Of a DNA stretch of 64,000 bases, positions 20,972-29,371 are shown one piece after another. The translations under genes and the position numbers were made by a program. The DNA is from Azospirillum thiophilum (GTDB lineage Bacteria; Pseudomonadota; Alphaproteobacteria; Azospirillales; Azospirillaceae). The stretch is from contig NZ_CP012402.1 in the NCBI RefSeq assembly GCF_001305595.1, positions 951,001 to 1,015,000 of the forward strand, in the 5' to 3' direction. Position 1 is the stretch's first letter. Each line of letters starts with the position of its first letter. The notes under the pieces are model-generated. The model was not told the DNA's origin, ran no database searches, and worked only from the letters and a program-made list of their open reading frames with translations.

Positions 20972-21436
20972 ATGGCTTATGAGCTGGATGCGGTGGACCG
21001 CAAGATTCTTCAATATCTTCAAAGGGATGGCCGCATGAGCAATGCCGATGTTGCCGAGGCGGTCCATGTCAGCCCGGCGACCTGCCACCGGCGCACCCAA
21101 CGCCTGTTCGAGGAGGGCTACATCCGGTCGGTGCGGGCGGAGATCGCCCCGGCCAAGGTGGATCGCGGGACGCTGGTGATCGTCGGGGTCGTGCTGGACC
21201 GCTCGACCTCGGAAAGCTTCGGCGAGTTCGAAAAGGCGATCCGCAAGCTGCCCTTCGTTCTGGACTGCCATCTGGTCGCCGGCGATTTCGACTTCTTCTT
21301 GAAGATTCGCGTCAGCGACATCGCCGACTTCAACGGCCTGCACGGCGAACAGTTGATCGCGCTGCCCGGCGTGCGGCAGACGCGCACCTTCTTCGTGATG
21401 AAGGAAGTGATCGACAACGCCCTGCTGGATTTCTGA
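20972..21436 (+). CDS. acdR: Lrp/AsnC-family regulator of ACC deaminase
   Basis: DNA-binding regulator of 154 residues. The start at 20972 has GGAAGG at good spacing; the ATG at 20957 would add five residues. The N-terminal HTH reads LDAVDRKILQYLQRDGRMSN followed by ADVAEAVHVSPATCHRRTQRL. The C-terminal RAM effector domain contains VLDCHLVAGDFDFFLKIRV. Divergent orientation to acdS and family membership match AcdR of Azospirillum and other Proteobacteria, where the protein acts as a leucine-responsive activator of acdS. Confidence 0.92.
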   Translation: MAYELDAVDRKILQYLQRDGRMSNADVAEAVHVSPATCHRRTQRLFEEGYIRSVRAEIAPAKVDRGTLVIVGVVLDRSTSESFGEFEKAIRKLPFVLDCHLVAGDFDFFLKIRVSDIADFNGLHGEQLIALPGVRQTRTFFVMKEVIDNALLDF

Positions 21437-21518
21437 GGGCGGCCGCACAGAATTGAAAACCGGCCCCATCGCCGGCCCAGTGGATGGAGCCGGGCGGATG
21501 GAACCGGTTGAACAGCGG

Positions 21519-21905
21519 TCAGACCGGCAGCGGAGAAGCCTGGCGGGCGAGCAGCTTCCAGGCGCCGTCCACCGACTTCCACACCTGAAGCACGCGGATA
21601 TGCGCGGTGCTGGTCTTGCCGTCCGGCAGGTTGTTGACGCAATCGAAGGTGTGGCGCGCAATGGCCACGTCGCCGACCAGTTGGAACGAATGGTCGCTCA
21701 GGTCGATTGCCTTGAAGGCGTTCTTGCCGTCCAGGCCACTGACGAAGGCCGCCTTGTCTTCCAGGCGGCTGTTGGAGTGACCGTAGGTCAACTCGTCCAT
21801 CGTCATCGCGTCCAGCGCCGCGCCGTCGCCGGCCAGCATGGCGTCGCGCAGGGCGGCGACGGCCGAAGCGATGGTGCCGGATTCGGCGGAATTGTTCGTG
21901 AGCAT
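21519..21905 (-). CDS. NTF2-like (SnoaL/DUF4440-type) protein
   Basis: Cytoplasmic protein of 128 residues; the start at 21905 follows GGGAGGG by 6 bases, better than an in-frame GTG 18 bases upstream. The cone-shaped NTF2 fold is suggested by an N-terminal helix pair (VAALRDAMLAGDGAALDAMT), the DELTYGHSNSRLEDKAAFV turn, and C-terminal strands with TAHIRVLQVWKSVDGAWKLLARQ. Members are enzymes or ligand-binding proteins and the function here is unknown. A clear palindrome upstream (21958-21987) suggests control by a GntR-like repressor. Confidence 0.75.
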   Translation of the reverse strand: MLTNNSAESGTIASAVAALRDAMLAGDGAALDAMTMDELTYGHSNSRLEDKAAFVSGLDGKNAFKAIDLSDHSFQLVGDVAIARHTFDCVNNLPDGKTSTAHIRVLQVWKSVDGAWKLLARQASPLPV

Positions 21906-21957
21906 GGCGACCCTCCCGGTCAATTGCAGTCCATGCCCGCCAGGAAGGTGGCGGGCT

Positions 21958-21987
21958 CACAGATTGATATACTAGTATTCATCTGTG
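21958..21987. promoter_or_regulatory. Nested palindrome, candidate GntR-type operator
   Basis: CACAGAT (21958-21964) and ATCTGTG (21981-21987) flank the perfect 10-bp palindrome ATACTAGTAT (21969-21978). TATACTAGTATA-like cores are typical of GntR (FadR/VanR-like) operators. It lies 53 bases before the NTF2-like gene start. No FadR/VanR-type gene is seen in the window. Confidence 0.5.
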
Positions 21988-22110
21988 GGCCAGATCTGCA
22001 TCGGGGTGTGCGCCGGTTGGCCGCAGGAGTCGGACTGTTGAAACCCGGACCGTCACGCCGTGCCATGTCGCAACGGAGTCCGCCTGCCCGGCGGGCTCCG
22101 TTCCCCGTCC

Positions 22111-22308
22111 TCAGTGAGCGTCGGCAACCATGACCGGAAGGGAGCGCACCATCTCGACGGCGACGGCGGCACGGACTTCGTCGGCGGCCAGGATGGCGTT
22201 CGCGTTGGAGGTGGCGGCGATCGCGGCAAACAGGGCGACGGCGGCGATGACGCGGACGACGGCGAACTTGGCGGCGAAAACGCGGGATTCGATTTCTTGC
22301 GCGGTCAT
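22111..22308 (-). CDS. Small membrane protein, unknown function
   Basis: A 65-residue product starting after AAAGGAAG. It has a polar head MTAQEIESRVFAAKF, one hydrophobic helix (VVRVIAAVALFAAIAATSNANAI in two parts) and an amphipathic tail. The hydrophobic stretch could be a signal peptide or a single membrane anchor. I do not recognise a family. The 300 bases upstream (22309-22610) carry three copies of a 12-base motif and no other gene. Confidence 0.5.
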   Translation of the reverse strand: MTAQEIESRVFAAKFAVVRVIAAVALFAAIAATSNANAILAADEVRAAVAVEMVRSLPVMVADAH

Positions 22309-22441
22309 GACTGTCTTCCTTTGAGGTGGTTGGGAGTTCCGAGGGCCATCGCCTCGCTCCGTTGGGAAGAGTTTGTCACAATCACGGCCCGGAAAAAGCA
22401 CAGACATCACATTGCAGACTGCGTTCTTTCGCATTGCAGCA

Positions 22442-22534
22442 TAGCGCTACGAAAGACGAGGTCGCACCGATGTCTTGTGGCATATAGATATTTCGCAGCG
22501 CTACAGGGGGATTTCTGGGGACTTCGCAGCGCTA
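22442..22534. repeat. Three copies of a 12-base motif TTCGyAGCGCTA
   Basis: Direct copies TTCGCAGCGCTA lie at 22492-22503 and 22523-22534, and an inverted copy (TAGCGCTACGAA, one mismatch) at 22442-22453. Each contains the palindrome AGCGCT. The cluster is 130-230 bases upstream of the 65-aa gene and just past the end of the IclR gene, so it may be a regulator-binding array. Confidence 0.4.
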
Positions 22535-22610
22535 TTACTGGCTGCTGCTTCAACAGTATAAAACAGATGGGTGCGCCTCCGTCAAACGGCAATGGCGGAG
22601 GCAGCACCCG

Positions 22611-23411
22611 TCAACGCCCCGGCGACAGCCGTTCGGCGCTGGCCTTCAGCGTGTCGATCATCATCTCCTGCGCCTCTTCGGTGGTGTCTGCCGGCACGAC
22701 GAAGCAGATGGTGGCGATGCAGCGCCCGGCCGGATCGCGGACCGGGGCGGCAAGGCAGGTGGTGAAGCGGTCGACCAGGGCGGTGGTGCGGACATAGCCC
22801 TGGCTGCGCGCCCGGCCGATGTCCTGCATGAACTCGTCCTCGGCGATGCGACGGCCGTCGGGCAGGATGAAATCCTCGGGCGGAATGAAGCGCAGGATCT
22901 CGTCCCGGTTCAGATTGTCGACCAGCAGCCGGCCCGATGCCGTCCAGGGGATCGGCACCTTGATCCCGATCTCCGAACTGATGCGGAACATGCGCCGGCC
23001 CGGCTCGTTCAGCACGACCAGATATTTATCGCCGTCCAGCGTGCAGAACTGCGCCGTCTCCCCCACCATCTCGGCGATGTGGGCGACCTCGACCCGTGCC
23101 TTGCGGATCAGGTCGACGCTGTCGAGGTAGTCGCTGCCGTAATAATGCATGGCCGGCCCGAAATAGACCGTGCCGTCACCATCGCGCAGTTCCAGCCAGC
23201 GCGCCTCAACCAGCGTGTTGACCAGTTCGTACATGGTGGAGCGCGGGGTTCCGGTGTCGCGCGCTATGTCGGCGATCCGCGTCGGCGCCCGGCGGCTGTG
23301 CAGATGCTCCATCAGCGCGATGACGCGGTCGATGCCGCGGGCACGGCCCGTCGGCTTCTCCTCAACCTGCTTTTCCGCCACCTGCTTTTCCGCCACTCCG
23401 CCGCCCTTCAT
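22611..23411 (-). CDS. IclR-family transcriptional regulator
   Basis: This 266-residue protein starts at 23411, with GAGGGG ten bases upstream; an ATG at 23480 would add 23 residues but has no ribosome site and abuts the operator. After a charged linker with the tandem VAEKQ VAEKQ, the winged HTH spans about residues 25-80 (RIADIARDTGTPRSTMYELV). The C-terminal effector domain contains IPWTASGRLLVDNLNRDEI and APVRDPAGRCIATICFVVPA. It is divergent from the second peptide-importer operon and probably represses or activates it in response to a ligand derived from the imported compound. Confidence 0.9.
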   Translation of the reverse strand: MKGGGVAEKQVAEKQVEEKPTGRARGIDRVIALMEHLHSRRAPTRIADIARDTGTPRSTMYELVNTLVEARWLELRDGDGTVYFGPAMHYYGSDYLDSVDLIRKARVEVAHIAEMVGETAQFCTLDGDKYLVVLNEPGRRMFRISSEIGIKVPIPWTASGRLLVDNLNRDEILRFIPPEDFILPDGRRIAEDEFMQDIGRARSQGYVRTTALVDRFTTCLAAPVRDPAGRCIATICFVVPADTTEEAQEMMIDTLKASAERLSPGR

Positions 23412-23480
23412 CTGATCCGCGCCCCTCTTTTGCTCTGCAACACCGATTAGCACGCGGTTTTTCGGCTTGCCAGCGCTCAT

Positions 23481-23538
23481 TGTCCGATATACCGTTCGCT
23501 TGTCTGGAATACAAGACCGACGTCCGATATTTCGGACA
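23481..23538. promoter_or_regulatory. Operator cluster between IclR gene and importer operon
   Basis: Three symmetric elements are seen. GTCCGA-TATT-TCGGAC is at 23522-23537. A further half copy TGTCCGATAT is at 23481-23490, 41-42 bases away on the same face of the helix. CTTGT-N7-ACAAG lies between them. IclR-family proteins bind such palindromes in their own divergent promoter regions. Confidence 0.5.
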
Positions 23539-23557
23539 AACGGTTCGGGAGACGGAA

Positions 23558-25132
23558 ATGACAGGGATTACGCGACGTCTGTTCAACACCGCCCTCGGCA
23601 CGACGCTTGCCGTCGGCGGACTTTCCTCCGGTGTCCTGGGGACCTGGACCACCCCCGCGCAGGCCCAGCAGGGCGGCGCGTCGGTCGTCACCGTCGCCAC
23701 CATCGGCGAGCCGCCGACGCTGGACCCGGTCGGCACCACGTCCGATCTGGTCAGCATCATCACCCAGCACATGTTCGAGACGCTGTTCACCTTCGACGGC
23801 GACTGGAAGCTGGCCCCGCTGGTCGCATCGGCCCTGCCGCAGGTGTCGGCGGACGGCAAGACCTACACCATCCCGCTGCGCAGCGGCGTCACCTTCCATG
23901 ACGGCAGCACCGTCACGGCCGACGACGTCGTCGCCTCGCTCGACCATTGGACCAAGGCCTCGCCGCGCGGCAAGACCGTCGCCCCGCTGGTGGAGAGCAT
24001 CACGGCCAAGGGCGCCGACGCCGTCGTCATCGCGCTGAAGGAACCCTTCGCGCCGCTGACCGCGCTCCTGGCGATGAACAACGGCGCCGCGGCCATCGTG
24101 CCGAAATCGGTGATCGACGGGCCGGGCGCCCTGAAGTCGCTGGTCGGCACCGGCCCCTACAAGCTGCTGGAGCACAAGCCCGACCAGTATATCCGGCTGG
24201 TCCGCCACGACGGCTACGCCTCGCCCGCCGGCACGCCCAGCGGCTATGCCGGCAGCCGCAAGGCCGTCATCGGCGAGGTGCGCTTCGTCCCGGTGCCGAA
24301 CGCCGCCACCCGCGTTTCGGGCGTCCTGGCCGGCCAGTACCAGTTCGCCGACAGCCTGCCGGCGGAGACCCTGCCGCGCATCAAGGACGCCGCCGGCGTC
24401 AAGCCCGTGATCGTCAAGCCCTTCGGCTTCCCGCTGATGATCATGAACACCAAGACCGGCGTGATGGCGAACCAGAAGGTGCGTCAGGCGGTCCTGGCGG
24501 CGCTGGAGCCGAACGACATGCTGCTGGCCGGCCTCGGCGATCCCGCCTTCGTCCAGGCGGAGGGGTCGATCTACGCCCAGGGCACGCCCTATTACGACGC
24601 GGCCAGCGCCAAGCCCTATGCCGACCATGCGGCCGGCAAGGCGGCGGAGCTGCTGAAGGCCGCGGGCTACAAGGGCGAGCCGATCCGCATCATGACCTCG
24701 GTGCAGTACGAGTTCCTCTACAAGATGAGCATGGTCGCGCAGGCCCAGCTCGAACTCGCCGGCTTCAAGGTCGATCTCCAGGTGCTGGACTGGGCGACGC
24801 TGCTGCAGCGCCGCGGCGACGACAAGGGTTGGGACGCCTTCTTCACGTACCATACCTTCGTGCCCGAGCCGTCACTGATCACGGTGCTGAACCCCAGCTA
24901 TCCCGGCTGGTGGGACAGCCCGGCCAAGCGCGAGGCGCTGGCCGCCTTCAACCGCGAGATGGACCCGGCGGCGCGCAAGACGAAATGGGTGACGCTGCAG
25001 ACCCTGTTCTACAGCGAGGTGCCCAGCGTCAAGGTCGGCGAATTCTACAACCTTGCCGCCAGCAGCGACAAGCTGACCGGCTACACGCCGACCCCCTGGC
25101 CCTTCTTCTGGAACACCGACCTGAAGAGCTGA
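23558..25132 (+). CDS. Peptide-type ABC transporter substrate-binding protein (SBP_bac_5 family)
   Basis: Periplasmic receptor of 524 residues, starting at 23558 with GGGAG about 6 bases upstream. The N-terminus TGITRRLFNTALGTTLAVGG with twin Arg and the AQAQ end of the hydrophobic segment indicates a possible Tat signal. Family motifs are [31 protein letters not shown] and LVGTGPYKLL. It leads an operon with two permeases, an amidohydrolase, a RidA protein, a D-threonine-aldolase-like enzyme and two ATPases, so the ligand is plausibly an N-acyl-D-amino acid or a D-residue-containing peptide (inference). Confidence 0.9.
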   Translation: MTGITRRLFNTALGTTLAVGGLSSGVLGTWTTPAQAQQGGASVVTVATIGEPPTLDPVGTTSDLVSIITQHMFETLFTFDGDWKLAPLVASALPQVSADGKTYTIPLRSGVTFHDGSTVTADDVVASLDHWTKASPRGKTVAPLVESITAKGADAVVIALKEPFAPLTALLAMNNGAAAIVPKSVIDGPGALKSLVGTGPYKLLEHKPDQYIRLVRHDGYASPAGTPSGYAGSRKAVIGEVRFVPVPNAATRVSGVLAGQYQFADSLPAETLPRIKDAAGVKPVIVKPFGFPLMIMNTKTGVMANQKVRQAVLAALEPNDMLLAGLGDPAFVQAEGSIYAQGTPYYDAASAKPYADHAAGKAAELLKAAGYKGEPIRIMTSVQYEFLYKMSMVAQAQLELAGFKVDLQVLDWATLLQRRGDDKGWDAFFTYHTFVPEPSLITVLNPSYPGWWDSPAKREALAAFNREMDPAARKTKWVTLQTLFYSEVPSVKVGEFYNLAASSDKLTGYTPTPWPFFWNTDLKS

Positions 25133-25162
25133 GGGCGACTGAAAACTCCCTCTCCTGAATAC

Positions 25163-25338
25163 CCCCTCTCCCCCCGCTCACGCGCAAACGACGTTTGCGC
25201 TGACGCGACAGGCGGACCTTTGGTCCGCCGAAAGCGGGGAGAGGGTCGGGGTGAGGGGGAGGCACTTGGTGGATTCCCCCGGCAAAGGGCCGCCGCGCAT
25301 CCCCCTCACCCTAACCCTCTCCCCGGGGGGGAGAGGGG
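25163..25338 (+). repeat. Complex intergenic palindrome cluster after binding-protein gene
   Basis: CCCTCTCCCC-type sequence at 25163-25178 pairs with AGCGGGGAGAGGG at 25233-25245. Between these arms stand two perfect hairpins, GCGCAAACG/CGTTTGCGC (25182-25200) and GGCGGACC/GGTCCGCC (25211-25229). A second layer, GGGTGAGGGGGA (25250-25261), pairs with TCCCCCTCACCC (25300-25311), followed by CCCTCTCCCC/GGGGAGAGGG up to 25338. It fills the gap between binding-protein and permease genes. Similar C/G-rich units occur at 47145 and 54224. Confidence 0.75.
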
Positions 25339-25380
25339 ATCGCTCGTTCGCGATTTTTTCCTCGGTCCGGGACCGCAATC

Positions 25381-26322
25381 ATGCTCGTTTACATCGTCCG
25401 CCGGTTCGCCGGCATGATGATCGTCATGCTGCTCGTCGCCATGGTGGTCTTCGTGATCGCCCGCGTGGTGCCGGGCGACCCCGCCGCCGTCATGCTGGGC
25501 TCCTCCGCCACGCCGGAGGATGTCGCGGCCCTGCGCGGCCGGCTCGGGCTCGACGAACCGCTGCTGACGCAGTTCCTGCTCTATCTCGGGCAGATCGTCC
25601 GCTTCGACCTCGGGGAATCCATCTTCCTCAACCGGCCGGTGGCCCAGGCGCTGGCCGAACGGTCGGAACTGACGGCGCTGCTGACGATGATGTCGGTCGG
25701 CATCGCCATGCTGATCGGCGTGCCGGTCGGTATCCTGTCGGCGGCCAAGCGCGGCGGCCTGATCGACCAGACGGCCGTCGGCCTCGCCATGCTGGCGGCC
25801 AGCGTGCCCAGCTTCTGGATCGGGCTGACGCTGATCAAGTATCTGGCGGTCGACCATGCCTGGTTCCCGGTCGCAGGATATGGCCCGCCCGAAGCCGACC
25901 TGATGGAGCGGATGCGCCATCTGGTGCTGCCGGCAATCGCGCTCGGCATTCCGAATTCCGCGCTGATCCTGCGCTTCACCCGCACCAGCATGCTGGACGT
26001 GCTGAGCCACGACTATGTCCGCACCGCGCGGGCCAAGGGGCTGCCGCCGCTGGTCGTGGTGTTGAAGCATGCGCTGCGCAACGCGATGATCCCCATCCTG
26101 ACGGTGATCGGCCTGACCACCGCGGTGATGATCGCCGGCGCCATCGTGACGGAGACCGTGTTCGGCCTGCCCGGCGTCGGCAACCTGATCGTCTCGGCCG
26201 TGCTGCGCCGCGACTATCCGGTCATCCAGGGCGCCCTGCTGGTGGTGTCCGCCATCTATGTGCTGATCAACCTGACGGTCGACCTGCTCTATGCCGTGGT
26301 CGATCCGCGGGTCCGTTACTGA
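25381..26322 (+). CDS. Peptide ABC transporter permease, DppB type
   Basis: Inner-membrane subunit of 313 residues with the N-terminal helix MVVFVIARVVPGDPAAVMLG, the segment RGRLGLDEPLLTQFLLYLG, six predicted membrane segments and the EAA loop [13 protein letters not shown] then [11 protein letters not shown]. The start is weakly supported by GGGACC upstream; no other start gives a normal N-terminus. It pairs with the DppC-type gene 15 bases downstream. Confidence 0.92.
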   Translation: MLVYIVRRFAGMMIVMLLVAMVVFVIARVVPGDPAAVMLGSSATPEDVAALRGRLGLDEPLLTQFLLYLGQIVRFDLGESIFLNRPVAQALAERSELTALLTMMSVGIAMLIGVPVGILSAAKRGGLIDQTAVGLAMLAASVPSFWIGLTLIKYLAVDHAWFPVAGYGPPEADLMERMRHLVLPAIALGIPNSALILRFTRTSMLDVLSHDYVRTARAKGLPPLVVVLKHALRNAMIPILTVIGLTTAVMIAGAIVTETVFGLPGVGNLIVSAVLRRDYPVIQGALLVVSAIYVLINLTVDLLYAVVDPRVRY

Positions 26323-26337
26323 CGAGGGAGGGTTTCC

Positions 26338-27246
26338 ATGGCAAGCGTTCCCGCCGATCCCGGCGCCGTTCCCCTTCCCTCCTCCGCCAGGCCCCAGCGC
26401 AGCCGGTCGCCCTTCGCCCTGCTGCTGCGCCAGCTGTTCCGCCGGCGGCTGGTGGTGCTGTCCTTCCTGGTCATGGTGGCGATCCTGGCGGTGGCGCTGC
26501 TGGCGCCCTGGATCACCCCCTTCAATCCGATGAAGATGGACATCCTCGGCCGGCTGAAGCCGCCGTCGGCCGCCCATTGGTTCGGCACCGACGAATATGG
26601 GCGCGACGTGCTGTCCCGCGTGATGCTGGGCGCCCGGCTGTCGCTGCTGGTCGGGCTGCTGGTGGTGGTGGTGGCGACGCTGCTCGGCACGCTGCTTGGG
26701 CTGGCCGCCGGCTATATCCGGCCGCTGGACGGCGTGCTGATGCGGCTGACCGACGCGCTGATGGCCTTTCCCGACATCCTGCTGGCCATCGCCTTCATGG
26801 CGGCGCTGGGTCCGTCGCTCTACAACGTCGTGCTGGCGCTGGGCATCGTCTACACCCCGCGGGTCGCCCGCGTGGTGCGCGCCGCCTGCCTGGTGGTGCG
26901 CGAGATGCCCTTCATCGAGGCGGCGACGGCGCTCGGCGCGTCGACCCCGCGCATCGTCTTCCTGCACATCCTGCCCAACCTGATGTCGCCGATCCTGGTG
27001 CAGGCGACCTTCATCTTCGCCTACGCCATCCTGACGGAGGCGGCGCTGTCCTTCCTCGGCGTCGGCGTGCCGCCGACCACCCCGACCTGGGGCAACATGA
27101 TCGCCGGCGCCCAGCAGTATTTCCAGCAGGCCGACTGGCTGATCCTGTTCCCCGGCTGCGCCATCGTCCTGACCGTGCTGTCGTTGCAGATCGTCGGCGA
27201 CGGGCTGCGCGACGCCCTAGACCCCCGGCTCCAGAAGGCGAAGTGA
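26338..27246 (+). CDS. Peptide ABC transporter permease, DppC type
   Basis: Second permease, 302 residues, with a strong GAGGGAGGG ribosome site. The cytoplasmic N-tail is followed by the OppC helix (LVVLSFLVMVAILAVALLAP), the family signature HWFGTDEYGRDVLSRVMLG, and an EAA loop near residues 190-215 (ATALGASTPRIVFLHILPN). It ends with [14 protein letters not shown]. The next gene begins one base after its stop, so the amidohydrolase is part of the same transcript. Confidence 0.92.
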   Translation: MASVPADPGAVPLPSSARPQRSRSPFALLLRQLFRRRLVVLSFLVMVAILAVALLAPWITPFNPMKMDILGRLKPPSAAHWFGTDEYGRDVLSRVMLGARLSLLVGLLVVVVATLLGTLLGLAAGYIRPLDGVLMRLTDALMAFPDILLAIAFMAALGPSLYNVVLALGIVYTPRVARVVRAACLVVREMPFIEAATALGASTPRIVFLHILPNLMSPILVQATFIFAYAILTEAALSFLGVGVPPTTPTWGNMIAGAQQYFQQADWLILFPGCAIVLTVLSLQIVGDGLRDALDPRLQKAK

Positions 27247-27247
27247 G

Positions 27248-28855
27248 ATGAGTGCCTCTGCCATCCTCATCCGGGGCGCCCGCGTCATCGACGGCACCGG
27301 CGCCCCCTGGTTCCCCGCCGACGTCCTGGTCGAGCATGGCCGCGTCGCCGCCGTCGGCCCGACGCTGGAGGCGCCCGGCGCCGACCTGCTGGAGGCGCAG
27401 GGCCGCTTCCTTGCCCCCGGCTTCATCGACGCCCATTGCCACGACGACCTGATCCAGCTACGCCAGCCCGGCCGGCCGGAGAAGGTGGCGCAGGGCGTCA
27501 CCACCGTGGTGGTCGGCAACTGCTCCTTCGGGCTCTACCCGCAGAGCCCGGCCAGCGCCGGCCCGCTCCGCGAGCATTTCGGCAACCTGCTGGGCACCGT
27601 CGCCTCCGAAGAGACCTTCGCCGATTTCGCCGCCTACCGCGCGGCGCTCGACGGGCGCGGCACCGCCATCAACCTCGTCTCGCTGGTCGGCCACGCCGCG
27701 CTGCGCCTCGCCGTCATGGGCTGGCAGAACCGCGCCGCCACGGCGGAAGAGCGCGAGGCGATGGCGGCCCTGCTGGCGGACCAGCTGTGCCAGGGCGCGC
27801 ACGGCCTGTCGCTCGGCCTCGTCTATCCGCCCAGCGCCTGGGCCGACCGCGCCGAGTTGGTGCGGCTGGCGGAAGTGGTGGCGGCGCATGGCGCGCTGCT
27901 GACCGCTCATGTCCGCTCCTACGAGGGCGGACTGATCGCCTCGGTCGACGAGTTCCTGGAGCTGCTGAAGGCCGGCGGGGCGAGCGGCCTGCTCTCCCAC
28001 CTGCAAGCCGCCGGACGGCCCTATTGGGGCAGCCTGCCGCGGGCAGTCGAGCGGCTGGCGATCGCGCGTAGGGGGGGCACCGACGTCAGTTTCGACATGT
28101 ACCCCTACCCGGCCGGCTCCAGCACCATCCTGCAGCTGCTGCCGCCCTCTGCGCTGGACGGCGGGGTCGACGCGCTGCTGGCCCGCATGGCCGATGTGGA
28201 CGGACTGGCGGCGCTGCGCCGCGCGGTCGAGGAGGGCGAGGCGCCGCTTGATGCCGGCTGGGAATCCAAGATCCGCCTGATCGGCTGGGAGAATGTCCGC
28301 ATCGGCGGCGTCGGCGAGCCGGATCTGCGCACGCTGGAAGGGCTGTCGCTGGCCGAGATCGCCGAGGTGGCGAAGGAGCCGCCCTTCGACACGCTGGTCC
28401 GGCTGATCCGCGCCGACCGCGGCCGGACCAACATAGTCATGTTCCAGCTGGCCGAGGCCGATCTGGAAACCGCGCTGTCGCACCCGCTGCACATGCTGGG
28501 TTCCGACGGGCTGCCACGCGAGACCGGCAAGCCGCATCCGCGCGCCTTCGGCAGCTTCCCGCGCTATCTCGTCCGCGCCATCAAAGGCGAGGGGCAGCTG
28601 GGGCTTGAGGATGCTGTGCGCCACATGACCGCCGTCCCGGCGCAACGCTTCGGGCTGGCCGACCGCGGGCTGGTCCGGCCGGGCATGGCGGCCGACCTCG
28701 CCCTGTTCACCGCCGACGTGGTGGACCGCGCGACCTTCCAGGACCCGACGCAGCCGCCGCACGGCATCACCGACGTGCTGGTCGCCGGACAATTCGTGCT
28801 CCGCGACGGCGGGCACACCGGCGCACGGCCGGGCAAGGCGCTGGCCCGCGCCTGA
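27248..28855 (+). CDS. D-aminoacylase-like amidohydrolase
   Basis: Cytoplasmic metal-dependent hydrolase of 535 residues in the N-acyl-D-amino-acid deacylase group. The N-terminal beta-sandwich (ILIRGARVIDGTG) leads to the barrel motif APGFIDAHCHDDL with the metal HxH. The Cys ligand characteristic of D-aminoacylases is in VVVGNCSFG. Further His residues occur in LVGHAALR, LTAHVRSYEGG and LSHLQAAG. MLGSDGLPRETGKPHPRAFG is the typical late motif with the catalytic Asp. The enzyme would deacylate N-acyl-D-amino acids, or possibly dihydro-ring amides, brought in by the adjacent transporter. Exact substrate is inference. Confidence 0.87.
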   Translation: MSASAILIRGARVIDGTGAPWFPADVLVEHGRVAAVGPTLEAPGADLLEAQGRFLAPGFIDAHCHDDLIQLRQPGRPEKVAQGVTTVVVGNCSFGLYPQSPASAGPLREHFGNLLGTVASEETFADFAAYRAALDGRGTAINLVSLVGHAALRLAVMGWQNRAATAEEREAMAALLADQLCQGAHGLSLGLVYPPSAWADRAELVRLAEVVAAHGALLTAHVRSYEGGLIASVDEFLELLKAGGASGLLSHLQAAGRPYWGSLPRAVERLAIARRGGTDVSFDMYPYPAGSSTILQLLPPSALDGGVDALLARMADVDGLAALRRAVEEGEAPLDAGWESKIRLIGWENVRIGGVGEPDLRTLEGLSLAEIAEVAKEPPFDTLVRLIRADRGRTNIVMFQLAEADLETALSHPLHMLGSDGLPRETGKPHPRAFGSFPRYLVRAIKGEGQLGLEDAVRHMTAVPAQRFGLADRGLVRPGMAADLALFTADVVDRATFQDPTQPPHGITDVLVAGQFVLRDGGHTGARPGKALARA

Positions 28856-28902
28856 CAGGTCAAACCATTTCCATACTCACTTTCCATACCAATGAGGACC
28901 CG

Positions 28903-29289
28903 ATGACCAACCGCAAGCCGATCTTCGCCGAAAAGGGTGCGAAGCCCGCCGGCCAGTACAGCCATGCCATCGTCGCGAACGGCTTCGTCTATGTGTCGGG
29001 CCAGGGGCCGCACCATCCGGAAACCGGCGCGCTGCCCGAGGATTTCGCAGGCGAGGTCCGCCAGACCCTGCGCAACCTGGAGATCATCCTGAAGGCCGCC
29101 GGCACCGACCTCGCCCATGTGGTGAAGGTGAACAGCTATCTCAGCGACCTCGGCCGTTTCCAGGAATACAACGCCCTCTATTCGGAGTTCTTCCCGACCG
29201 AGCCGCCGGCCCGCACCACCATCGGCTGCGAGCTGAACAACATCCAGGTGGAGATCGACTGCATCGCCGTCCTGCCGTCCGCCGGGTAA
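28903..29289 (+). CDS. RidA/YjgF-family protein
   Basis: Protein of 128 residues, usually trimeric in this family. The signature Arg lies in PPARTTIGCELNN, and the N-terminal APxA-like segment KPAGQYSHAIVANGFVYVSG is present. RidA proteins hydrolyse reactive 2-aminoacrylate-type enamines/imines released by PLP enzymes. Its place between a D-aminoacylase-like gene and a PLP-dependent D-amino-acid enzyme fits a detoxifying role in this pathway. The start follows GAGG. Confidence 0.9.
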   Translation: MTNRKPIFAEKGAKPAGQYSHAIVANGFVYVSGQGPHHPETGALPEDFAGEVRQTLRNLEIILKAAGTDLAHVVKVNSYLSDLGRFQEYNALYSEFFPTEPPARTTIGCELNNIQVEIDCIAVLPSAG

Positions 29290-29303
29290 GATCGCCTGCC
29301 TCC

Positions 29304-29338
29304 GGCCGATCCCGTCCCGTTGACGGCCGGGATCGGCC
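29304..29338 (+). promoter_or_regulatory. Strong intercistronic hairpin
   Basis: GGCCGATCCCG (29304-29314) and CGGGATCGGCC (29328-29338) form an 11-bp perfect stem with a 13-nt loop. There is no T-run after it, so it probably attenuates or protects the message between the RidA gene and the next gene. Confidence 0.5.
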
Positions 29339-29371
29339 CATTCCCTTCATTCCGCGTTCCGGAGCAGTCCA

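Noticed and set aside
25163-25338. CRISPR-like or transposon-end interpretation of the palindrome cluster
   Set aside because: Arms are mutually complementary hairpins without constant spacers, no transposase and no target-site duplication; fits intergenic palindromic units.
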